64,000 nt of DNA, taken from NCBI RefSeq assembly GCF_014649875.1, contig NZ_BMTW01000006.1, positions 186,001-250,000 of the forward strand. The letters run 5' to 3'. The DNA is from Streptomyces rubiginosohelvolus. Its GTDB lineage: Bacteria > Actinomycetota > Actinomycetes > Streptomycetales > Streptomycetaceae. Position 1 is the stretch's first letter, and each line of letters opens with the position of its first letter. A program made the translations under genes and the position numbers. The notes below the pieces were generated by a model. It made no database searches and was not told where the DNA came from. It saw only the letters and a program-made list of their open reading frames with translations. Shown one piece after another: positions 60,701-64,000 of the stretch.

Positions 60701-63700
60701 CCGCAGCAACGCGGCGGTGTTCGTGCCGGTGCCGCTGTCCTCGGTGGGCGTCCGGCCGGAGGCCGCCGATCCCGATTCCGTGGCTTCTGTTGTCGTAGCC
60801 CGGGCTTCCGGGGAATTCGGGGCCACAGGAGCCGAAGGCGGTGTCAGATCAGCGAGCAGCAACTGCGCCGCGTCGACGCCGCAGGCCATGCGGAGCGCCG
60901 CCAGCGCGGGAGCGAGAGCAACGGGCCGCCCGCCGGAGTTCCGTACGGTGGTGGAGCCCTCTCCCGTCCCGGTTCCGAGCGTCGCCGCCATGCCCGTACC
61001 GGCCAGGGCGGCGAGGTTCACGGACTGCCAGGGCCTGCCCGCGTGTCGTTCCGACGCGGCGAACGCGTCGAGGAAGGCGTTGGCACCGGCGTAGTCGCCC
61101 AGCGCGCCCGCCAGTCCGGGCAGCACGGCACTCACGGAGGAGAAGGCGACGCGGACCGCCGGGTCGAGCCCGTGCCGGCGCAGGGCCAGAGAGAGGAGCA
61201 GGGTACCCCGGGCCTTGGCGGCCAGGGCGTCCGCCGTCTCCTCCGGGCGCCTGTTCCGCAGGGTGCCGGGGCGTACGACGCCCGCGGCGTGGAAGAGGGC
61301 GTCGAGGCCGGGCAGTTCGGCGAGGAGCGCGTCGACATCCCGCTCCACCGAGACGTCGGCCACGCGGTAATGGACGGTGGCGCCCAGCGTACGGAGCTCG
61401 TCGGCCAGCCCCACGGGAAGCCCGGGGGAGCGCCCGGTGAGGACGAGGGTGGGCCGGCCCCGGCCCGCGAGGTCCCGGGCGAGGGCGGCGCCGATTCCGC
61501 CGCCGCCCCCGGTGATGAGGAAGGTGCCGTCGGGCGGCAGCGCAGACCGTGTCGACTCGGCGGGTGCTGAGGCGTCGGCCGCCGACGGTACGAATCGGCG
61601 GGTGAGCCGTCGTCCCGCCCGCCGGGCGACGATGGTCGTGCTGCCCGGGGTATCGCTGGACCCCAGCTCGGCCAGTACGGCCGTCAGACGCTGGGACGGT
61701 GTGTCCAGCGAGCAGAGATCGAGGGCGGTTGCCGCAGCACGCGGAGTCTCCTGAGGCAGCGCCATCAGGAGTCCGCCGAGGACGGCATGGGCGGGCCGTG
61801 GCCTTTCCCGTCCGGTGCCTGTGGCATGCACGTCCTCGGTCACCACGAGGAGCCGGCTGGCGTGCGATTCATCGAACCGTGCGAGGGCCTCGCCGAAGGC
61901 GGCCGTCGCGGCGTCGTGGACCCGGCCGAGCGCGTCGCCGGTGTCCTGGACGGGAGCAGGCCCGGCCACCAGGACCACGGCATCCGGCCGCCCGGCGTCA
62001 CCCGCTTCGTACCGACGTACACCTGCGGCGGCAAGCTGTGAGGCGAGCCGATCGACGGACGCGGGGTCGGGTCCGGTCAGCAGCACCGAACGCACGGACC
62101 TCGCCGACTCCTCCGACCTCGCCGCCTTTCCGGGCAGGGCGTCGTCCTCCCACAGGACCTCGTGCAGGAGCGGACGCGCGGGCGGATCGGCCCAGTAGCG
62201 GCGGCGCTGGAAGGGGTAGGTGGGCAGGGGAACGCGGTGGTGGCCCGCGTCCAGCGCGGTCCGGTCCAGCGGCATGCCGAGCGACCAGAGCCGGCCGACG
62301 GTCCCCAGAAGGTCCCCGCGTCCACCGCACCGGTCATCAGGCAGCCGTGCGGGTTCAGTGCGGCCGGCGGAACGTCCCGTTAGTGCGCTCATCACCGTGA
62401 CGCCGCCGCCGGACTCACCGGGCGCGTACGCCTCCGTCGCCGCGCGGACCGGACCCGACAACGTCGCCCCGTGGCCGACCTCCACGAAGGTGTCGTACCC
62501 CTCCCGGGCCAGACGTTCCACGGCCGCCCCGAACAGCACCGGGCGTTCGGCGTGGTCGCGCAGGTACTCCGGGTCGAGGACCGGCTGCCACGCGCCGGTG
62601 ACCGTGCTCATCAGGGGCACCGACGGGGCTTGCGGGGGCAGCGCACGGGCCGCGTCGGCGAGTTGGTCGGACACCGGCCGCATCAGCGGTGAGTGGAAGG
62701 CCCGCGAGACTCGCAGACGACGCGTGGGGACCCCCTGGGCGTCGAGGGCGAGGGCGGCGCGTTCCACGGCGGAGACGGTGCCGGACAGGACTTGGAGTCC
62801 GGGACCGTTGTACGCGGCCACGGTGAGGTCCCCACCGGACTGCGCCACCGCCGCTGCGACGGCATCCTCACCCCCGCGAACGGCGAGCATGGCACCGGGT
62901 TCGGTGAACGCACCCATGAGACGGCCGCGTTCGGCCGCGAACCGTACTGCCTCCCGGAGCGTCAGCACCCCGCTGACACAGGCGGCGGCGATCTCCCCGA
63001 CACTGTGCCCGGCGACCGCTGCGGGCTCCACACCCCAGGTACGGAGCTGGCGGGCGAGCGCCACCCCGGACGCGACGAGCAGCGGCTGGGCCACCTCGGT
63101 CATGGCCTGCGCGGCCGGATCCACCTTCGGGTCCAGCCCCCAGTCCAGCAGAGACCTCCCGCAGACAGGGCCGAGGAGCGCGGACGCCTCGTCGAACGTG
63201 TCCCGGAACACCGACGCCGTCCGGTACAGCGCCCGGTCCTGGCCGGGGGACTGGGCGCCCTGTCCGGGAAAGAGGAAGACGACGCGCGGCCGGGACCGGA
63301 CGACGCTCGCGCCGGGCAAGCCGGTTGCGCCTGTCCCAGCGGGCCCGCCCGCTCCGCCCGTCCCCGCCCGCCCACCCGATCCGCCGGTCTCGGCGGCGAT
63401 GGCGGCGAGCCGATCCCGTAGATCACCGTCGGCGATGACGGCGAGCCGGTGGGGCCCTTCGTCCCAGGCGGTGCTCGCGGTACGGCAGACATCGCCCTCC
63501 CGCAGTCCCGGACGGCTTTCCAGATGCGTGGCGAGCCGGTCCACCGCGTCCCGGAGCGCACCCGCACTCTGCGCCGAAAGGGTCAGCAAATGAGGCCCCT
63601 CGACGGCGACTTCACGTACGGCACCCGCCGACGACGATGACGAGGCAGACCCGGTCGGCGACGGCGGGGTCGGGGCCTGTTCGAGAACGGCATGGGCGTT

Positions 63701-64000
63701 GGTGCCGCCGAAACCGAACGCGTTGATCCCCGCGACGAGGGGCCCGGCGGACGTCCAGTCGCGAGCCTCGGCGACCACGGAGAAGCCCGCAGGGGCCACG
63801 CCCGGCGCGGGCGGGGTGTGGTGCAGCGACGGCGGCAGCCGACGGTGGCCCAGCGCCAGCACGACCTTCACCAGCGCGGGCAGCGCGGCGGCGTTGAGCA
63901 GATGCCCGATGTTCGTCTTCACCGAGCCGAGCAACCGCAGCTCGCCGTCGGGCCGTTCGGGAAACGCGTGGGCCAGCGACCGCAGCTCGATCGGGTCGCC
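54713..64000 (-). CDS. Hybrid PKS-NRPS, 3' part, ending in an acyl-ACP-reductase-like domain
   Basis: The last 3095 residues of a giant assembly-line enzyme; its 5' end is beyond the right edge (KS motif GSVKTNIGH near residue 25 shows the start is not seen). Domains by residue of the visible part: KS end 1-110; AT 235-540 (GHSVGE; AFHS, malonyl-type); KR 820-1050 (LITGGGGGIGAALA; GDYAGANAF; no LDD); ACP 1090-1165 (LGLDSL); C 1185-1610 (HHAAGDG); A 1630-2150 (FDASVRQLL, YGPTEATI); PCP 2160-2240 (LGGDSL); C 2260-2690 (HHIIGDG); terminal domain 2720-3095. No thioesterase. The last part (VGLGSIGSSSLELLL; VTTGHAATVVSVV; IASCRLESLL) matches cyanobacterial acyl-ACP reductase. Stop TAA at 54713-54715. 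The product is unknown. Confidence 0.95.
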   Translation of the reverse strand, partial: GDPIELRSLAHAFPERPDGELRLLGSVKTNIGHLLNAAALPALVKVVLALGHRRLPPSLHHTPPAPGVAPAGFSVVAEARDWTSAGPLVAGINAFGFGGTNAHAVLEQAPTPPSPTGSASSSSSAGAVREVAVEGPHLLTLSAQSAGALRDAVDRLATHLESRPGLREGDVCRTASTAWDEGPHRLAVIADGDLRDRLAAIAAETGGSGGRAGTGGAGGPAGTGATGLPGASVVRSRPRVVFLFPGQGAQSPGQDRALYRTASVFRDTFDEASALLGPVCGRSLLDWGLDPKVDPAAQAMTEVAQPLLVASGVALARQLRTWGVEPAAVAGHSVGEIAAACVSGVLTLREAVRFAAERGRLMGAFTEPGAMLAVRGGEDAVAAAVAQSGGDLTVAAYNGPGLQVLSGTVSAVERAALALDAQGVPTRRLRVSRAFHSPLMRPVSDQLADAARALPPQAPSVPLMSTVTGAWQPVLDPEYLRDHAERPVLFGAAVERLAREGYDTFVEVGHGATLSGPVRAATEAYAPGESGGGVTVMSALTGRSAGRTEPARLPDDRCGGRGDLLGTVGRLWSLGMPLDRTALDAGHHRVPLPTYPFQRRRYWADPPARPLLHEVLWEDDALPGKAARSEESARSVRSVLLTGPDPASVDRLASQLAAAGVRRYEAGDAGRPDAVVLVAGPAPVQDTGDALGRVHDAATAAFGEALARFDESHASRLLVVTEDVHATGTGRERPRPAHAVLGGLLMALPQETPRAAATALDLCSLDTPSQRLTAVLAELGSSDTPGSTTIVARRAGRRLTRRFVPSAADASAPAESTRSALPPDGTFLITGGGGGIGAALARDLAGRGRPTLVLTGRSPGLPVGLADELRTLGATVHYRVADVSVERDVDALLAELPGLDALFHAAGVVRPGTLRNRRPEETADALAAKARGTLLLSLALRRHGLDPAVRVAFSSVSAVLPGLAGALGDYAGANAFLDAFAASERHAGRPWQSVNLAALAGTGMAATLGTGTGEGSTTVRNSGGRPVALAPALAALRMACGVDAAQLLLADLTPPSAPVAPNSPEARATTTEATESGSAASGRTPTEDSGTGTNTAALLRRLLASALRLPATEVPDDEPFLALGLDSLAAVDLVRQLERELGTTLPATLFFEYRTVAELAAHLDSTPASVVSPALARTPDPVPDGSPFPLTPVQLALHTSSRLHPDVPAHGFVRQTVRGPLDTRLLGRALSALADRHTMLRIRIENTAGTNSTEDGIGSAAPAQHVAPPSALSTWYEVRELPGRIEELETALCNRPFDLSAESPLRAVLARESPELSHLVLVIHHAAGDGYSLNVLAGELWSLYTAFAHGDAPTLPALGTDFARYAAAAAEQRSSADGARDLAADRRYWTGRLASRGEPLRLPYDGDPRALPSAPLTTHQSSLDPALTAALEKRAADQGVSLFHLLLAVHVRCLARWSGQRKIAVNVARARRDDRLAGLDRLVGPLADTLPLLTSTDPDEPVGALAERLAAIWLESEQHAGLSGLDLARLLPTDPAGSGPRTVSPAGFSFSRFPAALDERCPVSVRPTAAGTATAATRLSLLCWQDETVLRFSWNFPVRLFAPETVARLDREFHDELAATAAAAAPLPASGSATLVRRLVERFRATPDAVAVDTGAATLTYGDLDRASEALAASLRAHGVTPGSLVGLLTEPGADTVVAVVAALRAGAGWVPLDAGHPTARLVDQLTRSGARAVLCHAPTRAVGEALGDVTLVPVDVPPSPLSRDFVRHAEGAPAPGTLVDADGIAYVIFTSGSTGRPKAVPITHRSMENYLDWAIDTFGYDEHDRLAQTASPCFDASVRQLLAPLLVGATVVTVGWDLLRDPDRLLTHVERRRITVWSSVPTLWEQLLSASEARVRTGAPLPDLSALRWVHVGGEALSPAHVRRWFDLFGDGQRIANLYGPTEATINTSCHIISDRPDDQVRRLPIGRPVSGTEVEVVGPDGEALRSGEAGELLIAGIGLTPGYLGEPALTEAAFTVRRGRRWYRSGDRVRCSKDGTLEFLGRLDDQVKIRGNRVEPGEIEAVLQTHPDVTHAVVLAEDGRLSAFVTPGPGSSGASGSSGVDAVALRRHLAESLPAYMIPSRITRVDTMPLTGTGKIDRRALPALGVAPPPSPSRTAATRTAPRTPTEIRLAAIWSALLQADDVCREDDFFVLGGDSLFVLEVFARLEKQGGPLPRPTVIYRNRTLAALASAVDAAAAEASDNAVDTAAGAASDAGAPTPFPLTPTQRGFLLAEAIAPGTTSSWLSRFRLYGRLDTARFQSAVDTLVGRHPMLRTVFPAGARPAVQQELPSSLRLPVDFETLTDPDRVEERVAAERARRFEPWAWPLLRLRVLTVAPHEHVLVAHAHHIIGDGYSAALLVRELITVYDTLSRGDVPAQAPLRSTFRDHAVRLAERSAAPAAPAAAPSHDGRWARLSAPYRPPVLSAGTDTSDRSDNATNPLFHTYGFTVDADQVEALRGLAARGGTTLYAPVLTAYYRALAATTGRADLVLGLAVSGRDHALPDVHRVFGPFATAVPLRPAGPASGRRDGAGFEDDLRRLAAEAAEARTYEGAVPALPNGLPLASQFFFTYLDFSALGPESGAGLTVSREDGDSVYTPPPAGTDVFLSAGPEGGRLRVTVRAVATAFTPEALAAFADAVRDGLAHAAASTVPRTGPGRLDGAGRPSRLGEPDLTGRDEPVDAALVGYLPSPADLARLAGLPEAALPREELRSLLFPDGRPRLLETLRTPLGRSGFVCVPLFADELAPGDALLGHTTRGVELASALGARAVSLAGMIPSLTGYGFDVLRAVGTTDSVPAVTTGHAATVVSVVRTVHAALDATEQELGSLTVAFVGLGSIGSSSLELLLTLAEEPPARLLLCDVPGSGPRLKELADSLLERGLAEVVEVVESDQGLPDAVYGARLIVAAVSGGGTLLDIDALAPGTTVVDDSFPHCFDTSRAFGRMERAKDVLVVGGGLLSAGAAERQVAEGLPAAAVAGYLAQPMVADAIASCRLESLLHASGAAVPLVHGPVGAATGLAYWEAAEAAGIRAAPLHLLTRTIGPGMIEGVVSGRD

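Noticed and set aside
63934..63934. ATG at 63934 as the start of the PKS-NRPS
   Set aside because: The frame stays open to the window edge and upstream residues contain the KS piece GDPIELRSLAHAF, so the Met lies inside the ketosynthase and the gene is truncated, not complete.
1..64000. CRISPR arrays, insertion sequences or prophage
   Set aside because: No regularly spaced repeats, transposase motifs (DDE) or phage structural genes were seen in any frame.

Overview
The window is high-GC (visibly above 70 %) actinobacterial chromosome, almost certainly Streptomyces. The evidence is the codon use, GTG starts, Actinobacteria-typical families (DUF6397, DUF6381, a Roadblock/LC7 protein, Spo0M, the MptB mannosyltransferase, an MT0933-type antitoxin, MsiK-dependent sugar transport without a local ATPase), several SpoIIE-type phosphatases, and a modular PKS/NRPS gene. 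One RNA gene is visible, tRNA-Trp(CCA). I saw no CRISPR array, insertion sequence or prophage.

Layout. 1-9.2 kb: housekeeping and signalling genes (PPOX-type flavin/F420 protein cut by the left edge, Roadblock protein, GNAT, histidine phosphatase, a PAS-GAF-SpoIIE-HATPase phosphatase, a HIBCH-like hydrolase, SRPBCC and F420-reductase-like proteins). 9.5-11.7 kb: an isolated ctaD (cytochrome aa3 subunit I) with a small membrane protein. 12.2-16.5 kb: a sigma factor fused through a transmembrane segment to an extracellular CAP domain, an orphan antitoxin, and a MASE1 sensor next to a stand-alone SpoIIE phosphatase. 16.6-21.9 kb: DinB, tRNA-Trp, a divergent LysR / aldo-keto reductase pair, MptB. 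22-24.5 kb: an ABC-F ATPase with a long leader, translationally overlapped with a P-loop kinase. 24.5-34.2 kb: YciO/Sua5, two overlapping CNNM transporters, Spo0M, small proteins, two acetyltransferases (GNAT and AAC(3)-like).

34.2-46.1 kb is a carbohydrate-use locus. It has a Tat-exported family 8 polysaccharide lyase, a DeoR/LacI hybrid regulator, an ABC importer (lipoprotein and two permeases), a 2-hydroxyacid dehydrogenase, a fusion of an alkaline-phosphatase-superfamily phosphodiesterase with a HAD phosphatase, a class II ketose-bisphosphate aldolase and an AgaS-like SIS isomerase. Three similar promoter-proximal sites suggest one regulator acts on the lyase, its own gene and the importer.

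47.2-54.7 kb is a tightly packed minus-strand operon: SWIM zinc finger, an uncharacterised protein, vWA, MoxR-type AAA and DUF5682. From 54.7 kb to beyond the right edge runs the 3' part of a giant PKS-NRPS gene with visible order KS(end)-AT-KR-ACP-C-A-PCP-C followed by a terminal domain homologous to cyanobacterial acyl-ACP reductase (AAR) with its candidate catalytic cysteine in place. That terminal domain is the most striking feature of the window: it suggests reductive (aldehyde) release by a domain type not normally described at the end of an assembly line.
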